Below are positions 34,420-42,268 of a stretch of 64,000 bases of DNA, piece by piece (within the stretch, counting starts at the first letter, position 1; the number at the start of each line of letters is the position of its first letter). Below the pieces are notes generated by a model that saw only the letters and a program-made list of their open reading frames with translations, was not told where the DNA came from and did not search any database. Origin of the DNA: Sulfurospirillum halorespirans DSM 13726 (GTDB lineage: Bacteria; Campylobacterota; Campylobacteria; Campylobacterales; Sulfurospirillaceae); assembly GCF_001723605.1 (NCBI RefSeq), contig NZ_CP017111.1:2542001-2606000 (forward strand), given 5' to 3'. A program made the translations under genes and the position numbers.

Positions 34420-35235
34420 CTAAAAACCAGGGATACTGCTTCCTTTGTAAATACCATTAATGCCTTCTCGTACTTTTTCAGTGGTATAAGAAGCCAGAAT
34501 ATCTTTCGCCCATTTCGTATCTTTGTTTTTGTTCGCAATGATAAAACCAACACCGAATTTATCGGCATCTTTCGATGTCGCAATTTGGTATTTTGGGTCT
34601 AACTTATTGCTCACCGCAAATAACGTAGCCGAAAATGCTGCGTCCGCATCGTCTAATGAGGCGATCACTTGATGGACATGGATTTTAAAGATTTTAACGT
34701 TTTTGTCATTGCTCTCAATGTCCAAATCCGTAGGACTCGTCACGCCAGCCTTTAGCTTGATAAAGTTTAATTGCTCCATCATAAACAATGAACGCGCCAA
34801 ATTGGACTCATCTTGGGGAATAATGATTTTAGCCCCATTAGGAATCTCTTCTGGGGTAGCATATTTTTTAGAGAACATCCCAAATGTATTTTTATGAATA
34901 TACGGTGTTAGCATCGCGATATCGGTTTTATTGCCTGCATTGTAGCTGTCCATCCACGGTTTGTGAGGATGCAATGCCACATCAATTTCGCCGTTTTCAA
35001 TGGCTTTACACATCGTCGTTGCATCTTGCAAAACTTTTACAGTCACCTCATAACCTCTTTTTTTGAGATCTTCGATTCCCAATTCAACCTCAGGCATTGC
35101 CAACGCTGTTGTCGCGATGGTAATGGTTTTTTTCTCAACGGTTGCACCACTAGTTTTACCTTTGTTATCTGAACATCCAGAGAACAGAAGCATACTGCAT
35201 ACAACACCAACAAATAACATCACTATTTTTTTCAT
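34420..35235 (-). CDS. metQ: MetQ/NlpA-family substrate-binding lipoprotein
   Basis: A 271-residue lipoprotein with lipobox LLFSGC (Cys near residue 20) and an NlpA-type fold. Visible segments are ITIATTALAMPEVE at the mature start, GEIDVALHPHKPWMDSYN near 95, and DESNLARSLFMMEQLNFIKL near 150. MetQ proteins bind methionine or its derivatives, but NlpA relatives vary; the usual HQ-PYL segment of MetQ reads HPHKPWMDS here, so the ligand may differ. It has AAGGAG upstream of the ATG and is placed between MetI and the enolase-superfamily gene. Confidence 0.85.
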   Translation of the reverse strand: MKKIVMLFVGVVCSMLLFSGCSDNKGKTSGATVEKKTITIATTALAMPEVELGIEDLKKRGYEVTVKVLQDATTMCKAIENGEIDVALHPHKPWMDSYNAGNKTDIAMLTPYIHKNTFGMFSKKYATPEEIPNGAKIIIPQDESNLARSLFMMEQLNFIKLKAGVTSPTDLDIESNDKNVKIFKIHVHQVIASLDDADAAFSATLFAVSNKLDPKYQIATSKDADKFGVGFIIANKNKDTKWAKDILASYTTEKVREGINGIYKGSSIPGF

Positions 35236-35246
35236 TTTAACTCCTT

Positions 35247-35909
35247 TTATTTAATGCGTTTATAGACATAATCACCCAATAACTGTATTGCCAAAACCAA
35301 GATGAACAGGACAATGACGAGCGTGTACATGATTTTGTCGTTGAAACTTTGATAGCCATAAATTAGTGCAGACGCACCAATGCCTCCTGCTCCCAATGTT
35401 CCTGCAATCGTGGTCAAACTCAAAATTTGGATCACCGATAAAACGCCCCCATTGACGATGGAAGGCAGTGTGGCTGGAATCAAAATTTTAAAGACAATTT
35501 GAAGATTGGTTGCGCCAAATGAACGTGCGGCATCGATGAGATCGAGCGAAACCTCTTTAAAACAGTTCTCAAATATCCGTCCCATAAACGGCGTTGCCGC
35601 AACCGTCAAAGGAAAGAGTGCCGATTCCCAACCGATAACGGAACCCGTGATAAACCGAGTAATCGGAAGAATCGAAATAGCCAAAATGATAAAGGGAAAG
35701 GAGCGTATAAAACTCACAACGATATTGAGCATTGAGTAGCATTTTTCATTGGGAGAGAGCCCATGTTTGCCAACCCAAAACAGCGCAATCGCCAAGCAAA
35801 ACCCCAAAAGACACGCCAACACGGTCGCGCACAGCACCATTAAAAGGGTTACACCCATTGATGGAAATATAATTTGAAAGATAATAACGTCCCATGAATA
35901 ATTCGTCAT
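35247..35909 (-). CDS. metI: MetI-family ABC permease
   Basis: A 220-residue inner-membrane permease with five membrane segments. It has the MetI features TLLMVLCATVLACLLG, FIRSFPFIILAISILP, and the coupling loop LIDAARSFGATNLQIVFKIL near residue 140, followed by AGTLGAGGIGASALIYGYQ. It works with the MetN ATPase 8 nt upstream and the MetQ-like lipoprotein 11 nt downstream. Confidence 0.9.
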   Translation of the reverse strand: MTNYSWDVIIFQIIFPSMGVTLLMVLCATVLACLLGFCLAIALFWVGKHGLSPNEKCYSMLNIVVSFIRSFPFIILAISILPITRFITGSVIGWESALFPLTVAATPFMGRIFENCFKEVSLDLIDAARSFGATNLQIVFKILIPATLPSIVNGGVLSVIQILSLTTIAGTLGAGGIGASALIYGYQSFNDKIMYTLVIVLFILVLAIQLLGDYVYKRIK

Positions 35910-35917
35910 GTTTTTCC

Positions 35918-36886
35918 TTACCCGCGTTCAATGCGTTTATAGCTTAAATGCTGTGCATCAAAATACGCTAAAAATTCTTCTAAACATTCTTCTGAAATAT
36001 TCATCACAAAAGCACTCAAAACACCCTCACGGTAATGGGTTAAACTGCTGTTGATTAGTTTATACGGCTTTTTAAGGGATAGCGATAGATCGGAATGAAA
36101 CTGCTGTCCAACGGCTTCATCGGTAATCAAAATTTCGATATTTATCCCTGTTTCGGGCAAGTTGCACTCCAATATGCCGACAAGATTTTGCAAGGCTTCG
36201 GGTTGTTCTAAAAACACCTCTTTCACATCGCCCGATACCATGCAATGCCCATTTTCAAGAATGCTCATTTTGGTGCACATTCTGTGAATGACCGACATCT
36301 GATGCGTCACCATGATGATCGTTATGCCGTATTCTTTGTTCAGTTGCAGGAGCAATTCAAGAATTTCATCCGTCGTTTTAGGGTCAAGTGCGGAAGTGGC
36401 TTCATCGCAGAGTAAGATTTTAGGATTCATCACCATCGCTCGTGCGATCGCCACGCGTTGTTTTTGTCCGCCACTAAGATCGCGTGCTTTTTGATCGCGT
36501 TTGCTCTCCAAACCGACGATTTTAAGTAGCTTTTCTATTCTCTCTTTTTGCTCAGGTTTGGGTATATGCCAGCACTCCAAAGGAATGGCGATATTTTCAT
36601 ACACCGTTTTTCGATCAATCAGCGAAAATCCTTGAAAAATCATGCCAATATTTTTACGCAATTCTCTAAGGCTTTTGTCCTGTAGCGTCGTAATATCCAC
36701 ACCATCAATAACGATTGATCCGCTTTGAAACGTCTCCAAACCATTGATACATCGAAGTAGTGTCGATTTCCCCGCACCACTGCGCCCGATCAATCCATAG
36801 ATGTCACCATCATCAATCGTAATGTTTATATTTTTCAATACCTCAGTATCGTGATAACGTTTGTGCAAATTTTCGATGGTGATCAT
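35918..36886 (-). CDS. metN: MetN-family ABC ATPase with NIL domain
   Basis: A 322-residue ATPase. Walker A is GRSGAGKST near residue 35, the signature [16 protein letters not shown] near 138, Walker B LLCDEATSALD near 160, and H-loop VTHQM near 193. The C-terminal NIL/ACT-like domain (about 245-320), used in MetN for trans-inhibition by methionine, is present. ATG 36886 gives the family start MITIENLHK; a TTG at 36904 gives six more residues. Its 5' region holds the shared leader described separately. No SAM riboswitch pattern is visible. Confidence 0.9.
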   Translation of the reverse strand: MITIENLHKRYHDTEVLKNINITIDDGDIYGLIGRSGAGKSTLLRCINGLETFQSGSIVIDGVDITTLQDKSLRELRKNIGMIFQGFSLIDRKTVYENIAIPLECWHIPKPEQKERIEKLLKIVGLESKRDQKARDLSGGQKQRVAIARAMVMNPKILLCDEATSALDPKTTDEILELLLQLNKEYGITIIMVTHQMSVIHRMCTKMSILENGHCMVSGDVKEVFLEQPEALQNLVGILECNLPETGINIEILITDEAVGQQFHSDLSLSLKKPYKLINSSLTHYREGVLSAFVMNISEECLEEFLAYFDAQHLSYKRIERG

Positions 36887-36944
36887 ACGAAATGCTTTCT
36901 CCAAATATTTAATGTAGATGAGATTAAGTAGTGACTGTGTAGTA

Positions 36945-37031
36945 TTTACATGTAAAAGGAAAAAGCAGGAAAAAGAGGTGCTACTTCATGTATGTCTAAG
37001 CCTTAGACCAACAGTGTTTCGCGTATTGTAA
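36945..37031 (-). promoter_or_regulatory. Shared leader element, copy A (metN operon)
   Basis: Read on the minus strand: TTACAATAC with a -10-like TACAAT (37030-37025), then the dyad GTCTAAGGCTTAGAC (37008-36994), then the invariant ATACATGAAGTAGCACCTC, a T-run, CTGC, and TTTACATGTAAA (36956-36945). A 38-nt block from TCTAAGG to the T-run is identical to copies B and C. Confidence 0.75.
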
Positions 37032-37145
37032 TTGAATCTTTTTTAAAATGCGGTTAAATGCAAATGACGATTTAATTGCTCACATTGCTTTTGTTAAAGC
37101 GCACTCTGTCTTTTTGCAATTAACCTTTTTTTAACGCCTCGTAGA

Positions 37146-37231
37146 TTAAAATACCTTAAACGCAGTGAGTCTAAGGCTTAGACATACATGAAGTAGCACC
37201 TCTTTTTTCTGCTTCCACCTTTACATGTAAA
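37146..37231 (+). promoter_or_regulatory. Shared leader element, copy B (first reductase)
   Basis: TTAAAATACC with a -10-like TAAAAT (37147-37152), dyad GTCTAAG-G-CTTAGAC (37169-37183), the invariant block to about 37206, CTGC, and TTTACATGTAAA (37220-37231), then the reductase ATG at 37266. If the -10 is right, the dyad lies in the transcribed leader. AGTAG near 37192 can pair with CTGCT near 37209 to form a second stem. Confidence 0.75.
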
Positions 37232-37265
37232 CCACACCGCACACATTTTCACACAAGGAAAAACT

Positions 37266-38585
37266 ATGGGTGTTGAACTCCATAAAGATTTATTAGAGAG
37301 CATCAATATTGACGTCGAACGTCACGCTAAAATGATGGGAATGGGACTTGAAGGCTACAAAACTCAGTTTATGAGCCAAGACAATCGTCCCAAAGCGATG
37401 GAGTATTTCAACTGGTTTATGAGCGAAATCCAAGGACAACGCATCGCCGAGATCAATCAACTAAGAGCCGAGAAAAAACCTGCGGTTGGGGCGTTTTGCA
37501 TCTTCGTTCCCGAAGAGATCGTTGTGGGCGCGGGTGGTGTCTGTTATGGTCTGTGCGGCGGTTCCAACGCTACTGTAGCCGATGCGGAAAGCGAACTGCC
37601 TCGCAATATCTGCCCTCTCATCAAATCCGCCTACGGCTTCAAACTCCAACGCACCTGTGCGTACACCCAATCGGCTGATTTTATTTGCGGTGAAACCACC
37701 TGTGAAGCGAAAAAAAAGACGTGGGAGCTCTTAAACAAACACCATCCCGTTCACGTCATCAACGTCCCACATATGAAGCGCGAACGTGATCTCAGTATAT
37801 GGCAAGAAGAGATCAAAGAGTTTAAAGAGCGCATCGAGAGCGTCACGGAGAAAAAACTCACCCTTGCTGAGATGCTCGAAGGTGTGGAGATCATTAACGC
37901 CAAGCGTGCTGCGCTGTTGCGCTTAGATAAACTCCGTTCTCAAAATCCAGATGTGATGCCCATCAGCGGCAAAGACGCGCTGTTTATCTTGCAAATGGGC
38001 TCAATGGACGATCCCGTGCGCTACACTCAAAATGTCAACAACGTCTGCGATGAACTTGAAGTGCGCCTTCAAAAAGGCATCAGCGTTTTTCCCAAAAACA
38101 CACCGCGTTTGATGGTTTTAGGCACCCCGATTGCCATTCCAAACTGGAAACTTCACACCGCCATCGAAAGTTCAGGTGGATGCGTTATCAACGAAGAGTC
38201 CTGCACAGGGCACCGTTACTATAAAGACAATGTAGATGTCACAGGCGTGCAAAGTGAAGATGACCTCTACCATCGTTTGATCGAGCGCTACGCTAAAATC
38301 GACTGTGCATGTTTCACCCCCAACACAGGAAGAGTTGAAAAAATCGTCCAAATGTACAAAGAGCGCAAAGCCGATGGCGTCATCTACTATACCCTCTCCT
38401 TCTGCCACACGTACAATGTTGAGTCGCACCTTGTCACCGAAGCGCTCGCTAAAGAAGGGATTCCGTGTCTCGTCATTGAGTCGGATTACTCCCCTGAAGA
38501 TGCAGGGCAGATCAAAACGCGTGTCGAAGCCTTTTTAGAGAGCATTGCCTTCAAACAAAAAGCCCAAGCATTCGCGAATAAATAA
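37266..38585 (+). CDS. Double-cubane-cluster-type anaerobic reductase 1
   Basis: A 439-residue protein of the 2-hydroxyacyl-CoA dehydratase/benzoyl-CoA reductase B/D fold, in the double-cubane-cluster protein (DCCP) branch. Cys lie at about 78, 93, 97, 116, 131, 141, 146, 306, 313, 347, 349 and 380, within FCIFVPEEIVVGAGGVCYG, CPLIKSAYGFK, SGGCVINEESCTGHRYY and IDCACFTPNTGR. DCCP from Carboxydothermus is known to hold an [8Fe-9S] double cubane and to reduce small molecules such as acetylene with an ATP-driven activator. The natural substrate here is unknown. It has its own leader and terminator, and is nearly a duplicate of the next reductase. Confidence 0.85.
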   Translation: MGVELHKDLLESINIDVERHAKMMGMGLEGYKTQFMSQDNRPKAMEYFNWFMSEIQGQRIAEINQLRAEKKPAVGAFCIFVPEEIVVGAGGVCYGLCGGSNATVADAESELPRNICPLIKSAYGFKLQRTCAYTQSADFICGETTCEAKKKTWELLNKHHPVHVINVPHMKRERDLSIWQEEIKEFKERIESVTEKKLTLAEMLEGVEIINAKRAALLRLDKLRSQNPDVMPISGKDALFILQMGSMDDPVRYTQNVNNVCDELEVRLQKGISVFPKNTPRLMVLGTPIAIPNWKLHTAIESSGGCVINEESCTGHRYYKDNVDVTGVQSEDDLYHRLIERYAKIDCACFTPNTGRVEKIVQMYKERKADGVIYYTLSFCHTYNVESHLVTEALAKEGIPCLVIESDYSPEDAGQIKTRVEAFLESIAFKQKAQAFANK

Positions 38586-38630
38586 TATTCTAAGATCGTT
38601 ACATGTAATGCTGTAAAAAGTGGGTGCATT

Positions 38631-38697
38631 GGAGGAAAATTCGTGATAAGCGGAGAAATTTCCTCCTAATTTGGTAAAAGATATTTTACCTCTTTTT
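38631..38697 (+). terminator. Double hairpin terminator after reductase 1
   Basis: First hairpin GGAGGAAA (38631-38638) / TTTCCTCC (38659-38666); second hairpin GGTAAAA (38673-38679) / TTTTACC (38684-38690) followed by TCTTTTT. The second is a classic intrinsic terminator, so the two reductase genes are separate transcription units. Confidence 0.8.
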
Positions 38698-38710
38698 AAT
38701 GTTAAGCAGA

Positions 38711-38797
38711 TTACAATACTTTAAACGCTGTTAGTCTAAGGCTTAGACATACATGAAGTAGCACCTCTTTTTTTCTGCTGACCGCTTTACATGTAAA
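38711..38797 (+). promoter_or_regulatory. Shared leader element, copy C (second reductase)
   Basis: TTACAATACT with a -10-like TACAAT (38712-38717), dyad GTCTAAG-G-CTTAGAC (38734-38748), the invariant block, CTGCT, and TTTACATGTAAA (38786-38797); ATG at 38834. Same order and nearly the same spacing as copy B. Confidence 0.75.
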
Positions 38798-38833
38798 CCC
38801 CCACAGCACATATTTTCACAACAAGGAATGACA

Positions 38834-40153
38834 ATGGGTGTTGAACTTCACAAAGAGTTATTGAGTAGTATTGGTGTTGACGTTGAGCGTCATGCAAAAA
38901 TGATGGGTATGGGACTTGCAGGCTATCAAGCGGGTTTTATGAGCCAACCGAACCGTCCCAAAGCGATGGCATATTTTGACTGGTTTATGAGTGAAATCCA
39001 AGCCGAACGTATTGCTGAGATTAATGCACTAAAAGCGCAAAAAAAACCTGCGGTGGGAACCTTTTGTATCTTCGTTCCTGAAGAGATCGTCGTAGGTGCT
39101 GGCGGAGCCTGTTTTGGACTGTGTGGCGGAGCTAACCCACCTATTGCTGATGCAGAGACAGAGCTTCCTCGTAACATCTGCCCTCTCATCAAATCTGCGT
39201 ATGGTTTTAAACTCCAACACACCTGTGCGTATACACAGTCGGCTGATTTTATCTACGGTGAAACCACCTGTGAAGCGAAGAAAAAAACATGGGAACTTTT
39301 GGGCAAACATCACCCTGTGCATGTCATGAACATTCCGCATATGAAACGAGAACGTGATCTTAAAATGTGGCAAGAAGAGATCAAAGAGTTTAAAGAGCAC
39401 ATCGAAGAGGTCAGTGAGCGAAAACTCAGCCTTTCGGAGATGCTTGATGGTGTCAAACTTATCAACGCCAAACGTGACGCAATGAAACGCCTTGACACGC
39501 TTCGTGGCATGCACCCAGACATCATGCCTATCAGCGGTAAAGACGCACTTTTCATCAGCCAAATGAGCTTTTTAGATGACCCAAAACGCTTTACGCAAAA
39601 AGTAAATGAACTCTGCGATGAACTGGGTGAGCGCATCAAAAACAAAGTAAGTGTTTTCCCTGAAAACACCCCTCGCATCATGGTTTTAGGCACACCCATT
39701 GCGCCACCAAACTGGAAACTTCACACCGCTGTTGAAGGCTCAGGTGCGTGCATCATCAATGAAGAAGGGTGCATCGGACATCGTTACTTTAAAGACAATG
39801 TGGACATTGAAGGAGTACAAAGCGAAGACGAACTCTATGCCCGTTTGATGCAACGCTACTCCAAAATCGACTGCGCGTGTTTCACGCCAAACACAGGCAG
39901 AACCGATAAAATCGTCCAAATGTACAAAGATAGACGTGCCGATGGTGTCATCTACTACACGCTTTCTTTCTGCCATACCTACAATGTCGAGTCGCACCTT
40001 GTGACCGAAGCATTAGCGAAAGAAGGCATTCCGTGCCTCGTCATCGAGTCAGATTATTCCCCAGAAGATGCAGGACAGATCAAAACCCGTGTTGAAGCCT
40101 TTTTGGAGAGCATTACGTTTAAACAAAAAGCCGAAGCGTTCGCTAACAAATAA
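38834..40153 (+). CDS. Double-cubane-cluster-type anaerobic reductase 2
   Basis: A 439-residue paralogue of the preceding reductase with the same length and nearly all Cys kept. One Cys is lost: FICGETTCEA of copy 1 reads FIYGETTCEA here (position about 141), so that Cys is not a required ligand. Other differences cluster in the helical middle (about 180-270). ATG 38834 matches the start of copy 1 and has AAGGA at the same spacing; an ATG at 38828 is also in frame. The stop overlaps the activator start (TAATG), which couples this copy, not copy 1, to the activator. Confidence 0.85.
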   Translation: MGVELHKELLSSIGVDVERHAKMMGMGLAGYQAGFMSQPNRPKAMAYFDWFMSEIQAERIAEINALKAQKKPAVGTFCIFVPEEIVVGAGGACFGLCGGANPPIADAETELPRNICPLIKSAYGFKLQHTCAYTQSADFIYGETTCEAKKKTWELLGKHHPVHVMNIPHMKRERDLKMWQEEIKEFKEHIEEVSERKLSLSEMLDGVKLINAKRDAMKRLDTLRGMHPDIMPISGKDALFISQMSFLDDPKRFTQKVNELCDELGERIKNKVSVFPENTPRIMVLGTPIAPPNWKLHTAVEGSGACIINEEGCIGHRYFKDNVDIEGVQSEDELYARLMQRYSKIDCACFTPNTGRTDKIVQMYKDRRADGVIYYTLSFCHTYNVESHLVTEALAKEGIPCLVIESDYSPEDAGQIKTRVEAFLESITFKQKAEAFANK

Positions 40154-40911
40154 TGTTTTGGGGCGTAGATATAGGCTCAACCTATACAAAAATCATCGGT
40201 ATCGGAAGAGAGAAGGAGATCACCCATCATGTGGTGATCCCGACTATCTTTAACCAAGACGTCATCGTGGGCGAGTATTTAGCAGACAAAGAGGTCAAAA
40301 TGCTCGTCGCCACGGGCTATGGACGGCATATGCTAGGAGATTCGCTCGGCGCTCCCGTCATCTCCGAGATCAAAGCCCACGCCAAAGGGGCGTACTTTTT
40401 TCACAACGAAGTCAAAACCGTCATCGACCTAGGCGGACAAGACAGCAAAGTCATCAAAATGGGTGACGATGGCGGATTTACCGACTTTCGCATGAACGAC
40501 AAGTGTGCGGCAGGAACAGGAAAATTTTTAGAGATCGCCGCGAATCGTTTGGGCTTAGACATGCAAACTTTCGCCAACGCAGGCTTTGATGCGACTAAAG
40601 AGCTAACAATATCGAGCATGTGCGCCGTCTTCGCCGAGTCTGAGGTCATTTCCCTTATCGCCAAAAAAGAGAGTTTAGCCAACATCTGCTGGGGAGTTCA
40701 CGAATCCATCGCCTCACGTTTAGCTTCGATGGCTAAAAAATTTGTAGTAAAAGAAAACGACTGCATCGTCTTCACAGGTGGTGGCGCACTCAACCCGTTT
40801 TTACACCATATGTTAGAACTCAAACTAGAGCGTAAAATTCTCGTGCCTGAACATCCTCAACTCATAGGCGCTGTTGGAGCGGCACTTTCGGGGTTTGAAG
40901 TGGTGCAATAA
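40153..40911 (+). CDS. BadF/HgdC-type ATP-dependent activator (DCCP reductase)
   Basis: A 252-residue ASKHA-fold ATPase. It has the DIGSTYTKI phosphate loop at residues 5-13, IDLGGQDSKVIK near 93, the first cluster Cys in NDKCAAGTGKFLE near 118, the second in SSMCAVFAESEVISL near 155, and FTGGGALNP near 208. The homodimer should hold one [4Fe-4S] cluster between subunits and inject electrons at low potential into the reductase on ATP hydrolysis. A single activator probably serves both reductases. Flavodoxin or ferredoxin is the likely donor. Confidence 0.9.
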   Translation: MFWGVDIGSTYTKIIGIGREKEITHHVVIPTIFNQDVIVGEYLADKEVKMLVATGYGRHMLGDSLGAPVISEIKAHAKGAYFFHNEVKTVIDLGGQDSKVIKMGDDGGFTDFRMNDKCAAGTGKFLEIAANRLGLDMQTFANAGFDATKELTISSMCAVFAESEVISLIAKKESLANICWGVHESIASRLASMAKKFVVKENDCIVFTGGGALNPFLHHMLELKLERKILVPEHPQLIGAVGAALSGFEVVQ

Positions 40912-40967
40912 TTTTTTTACATGTAAAGGTTTGGATATAATTTTGTAACTCGCTAAAAAGGTTGTTT

Positions 40968-41645
40968 ATGAATATCAAATCTTTACCTAAAAAAATTGGA
41001 AATAAAGCAAAAGCAAACTTGAACAATACCTATCAAGTAATAGATTTTGTAACAGGTGGGACACTCTCTTTATTTGTACAAACTATTATCAAAAGCCATC
41101 AAGGTTATATAAAAGAGAAGTTTGATAATTTACTTCTTGATTTAGCAAATAATGAGATTAACGATGAAGAACTTTTAGATTTTATCAACTCACAATTTCA
41201 ATCTGATAGAGAATTTCTTAGCAATATGCTTATTAAAAACTTTCATGCTGACAATCGCATCACTATTTTTATTCTTGCTAAACTTTGGGCAAATAAAATC
41301 AAAAACGGTTCGCTCAATTATTATGAATCTTCACTTTTTACAAACATCAATACTTTCACTTATGAAGATTTTAAAATATATTATTTTGCTATACAACATA
41401 TTCATCCATCTGAGAAAAAGCTCAATAGTATGGCTCCTTTTATCTCAATTCCCTTAGAAGATGAACATTATATTTTTGCAATAGATAAATTTTGTAGTTT
41501 TGGAATTTTACAAACGGCGAATACGATGGATGGTAGATACGATAAAAAAGATAATGAAATTAAAATCTTTTTTATCAAAACACCCTACTCTGATACGTTT
41601 TACCAAATACTTGATGAGTATTTTAAGAATACTCCACCATCGTAA
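40968..41645 (+). CDS. Hypothetical AT-rich protein
   Basis: A 225-residue protein that I do not recognise. It is rich in Lys, Asn, Ile and Phe, and the gene is visibly more AT-rich than its neighbours, suggesting recent acquisition. Residues 20-45 include a weakly hydrophobic stretch (VIDFVTGGTLSLFVQTII). The remainder is helical and charged, with many aromatics near the C-terminus. ATG 40968 is chosen over the TTG at 40962. It stands alone between the activator gene and a toxin-antitoxin pair, a context common for accessory or defence genes, but no such function can be read from it. Confidence 0.6.
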   Translation: MNIKSLPKKIGNKAKANLNNTYQVIDFVTGGTLSLFVQTIIKSHQGYIKEKFDNLLLDLANNEINDEELLDFINSQFQSDREFLSNMLIKNFHADNRITIFILAKLWANKIKNGSLNYYESSLFTNINTFTYEDFKIYYFAIQHIHPSEKKLNSMAPFISIPLEDEHYIFAIDKFCSFGILQTANTMDGRYDKKDNEIKIFFIKTPYSDTFYQILDEYFKNTPPS

Positions 41646-41734
41646 ATTATTCTTACATGTAAACCCAATCTCTCAGCCAACTTTCCAAAAGTATTCTTTA
41701 TAATACGCTAAATCGTACTATTAAGGATACTCTT

Positions 41735-41995
41735 ATGATCGTATCAGCCAATGACATTAAAACCAAAGGGGTCACGCTGCTTGACAAACTCTTCGAGAGC
41801 GTGAGCGAAGTGGTCATCAATGTGCGGGGGAAAAACAAGTATGTAGTCATCGACATTGAGCGCTACAAGCAGTTGAGAACCTTGGAGCTTGACCGACTTT
41901 ATGAAGAGACGATGCAAGAGATTAAGGAAGGCAAGTACACGACAGATGTCGAGGAGCACCTCAAAGAAGTAAGAGCTATCGCCAATGGCTTATGA
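41735..41995 (+). CDS. Phd/YefM-family antitoxin
   Basis: An 86-residue antitoxin. The N-terminal Phd-type DNA-binding part reads SANDIKTKGVTLLDKLF with VVINVRGKNKYVVIDIERYKQL, and the C-terminal acidic helix (LYEETMQEIKEGKY) should bind the toxin. A TATAAT (41699-41704) precedes it by 31 nt and AAGGA serves as SD. It overlaps the toxin gene by 11 nt. Confidence 0.88.
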   Translation: MIVSANDIKTKGVTLLDKLFESVSEVVINVRGKNKYVVIDIERYKQLRTLELDRLYEETMQEIKEGKYTTDVEEHLKEVRAIANGL

Positions 41996-42260
41996 AATTC
42001 GTTTAAGCGAAAGCTACAAAAAGCGGCTTCGTAAATTTATTCAATCTCATAAAGATATGGCAGTGCGTTATGAAAAGACCATTCGTACGCTTCAAGAAAA
42101 CCCGTACCATCCTTCCCTTCGCCTTCATAAACTCAAAGGGAATTTAAGTGAGTATTTCTCTATTTCGATTAACATTGAGTATCGCATTATTATGGATTTC
42201 ATGATTGTGGATAACGTCATTCTACTACTCGACATCGGCGCACATGACGAAGTTTACTAA
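41985..42260 (+). CDS. RelE/YafQ-type toxin
   Basis: A 91-residue toxin of the RelE/ParE superfamily. It begins YEIRLSESYKKRLRKFIQSH and carries LRLHKLKGNLSEYFSISI, IEYRIIMDF, and a short C-terminus ending DIGAHDEVY, where the His and Tyr match the mRNA-interferase active-site positions of RelE/YafQ relatives. It should cut ribosome-bound mRNA unless bound by the Phd-type antitoxin. Its stop converges on the T1SS adaptor gene 9 nt away. Confidence 0.87.
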   Translation: MAYEIRLSESYKKRLRKFIQSHKDMAVRYEKTIRTLQENPYHPSLRLHKLKGNLSEYFSISINIEYRIIMDFMIVDNVILLLDIGAHDEVY

Positions 42261-42268
42261 TTCAAAAA

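Larger units (their letters stand above)
36905..37265. other. Divergent regulatory region between metN and first reductase gene
   Basis: This 361-bp gap holds no gene. It contains two copies of the shared leader pointing outward (minus-strand copy 36945-37031, plus-strand copy 37146-37231). The middle (about 37035-37140) is AT-rich with no feature I can name. Confidence 0.7.

Noticed and set aside
36887-37031. SAM-type riboswitch for the metNIQ operon
   Set aside because: None of the conserved SAM-I core sequences is visible, and the same element precedes reductase genes.
37187-37195. ATGAAGTAG in the shared leader as a minimal two-codon leader peptide
   Set aside because: It is invariant in all three copies, but there is no SD before it and two codons are too few to support an attenuation model without data.
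37192-37212. AGTAGCACCTC...CTGC as a sigma-54 promoter
   Set aside because: The distance between the GC of TAGCAC and the GC of CTGC is about 4 nt longer than the fixed -24/-12 spacing.
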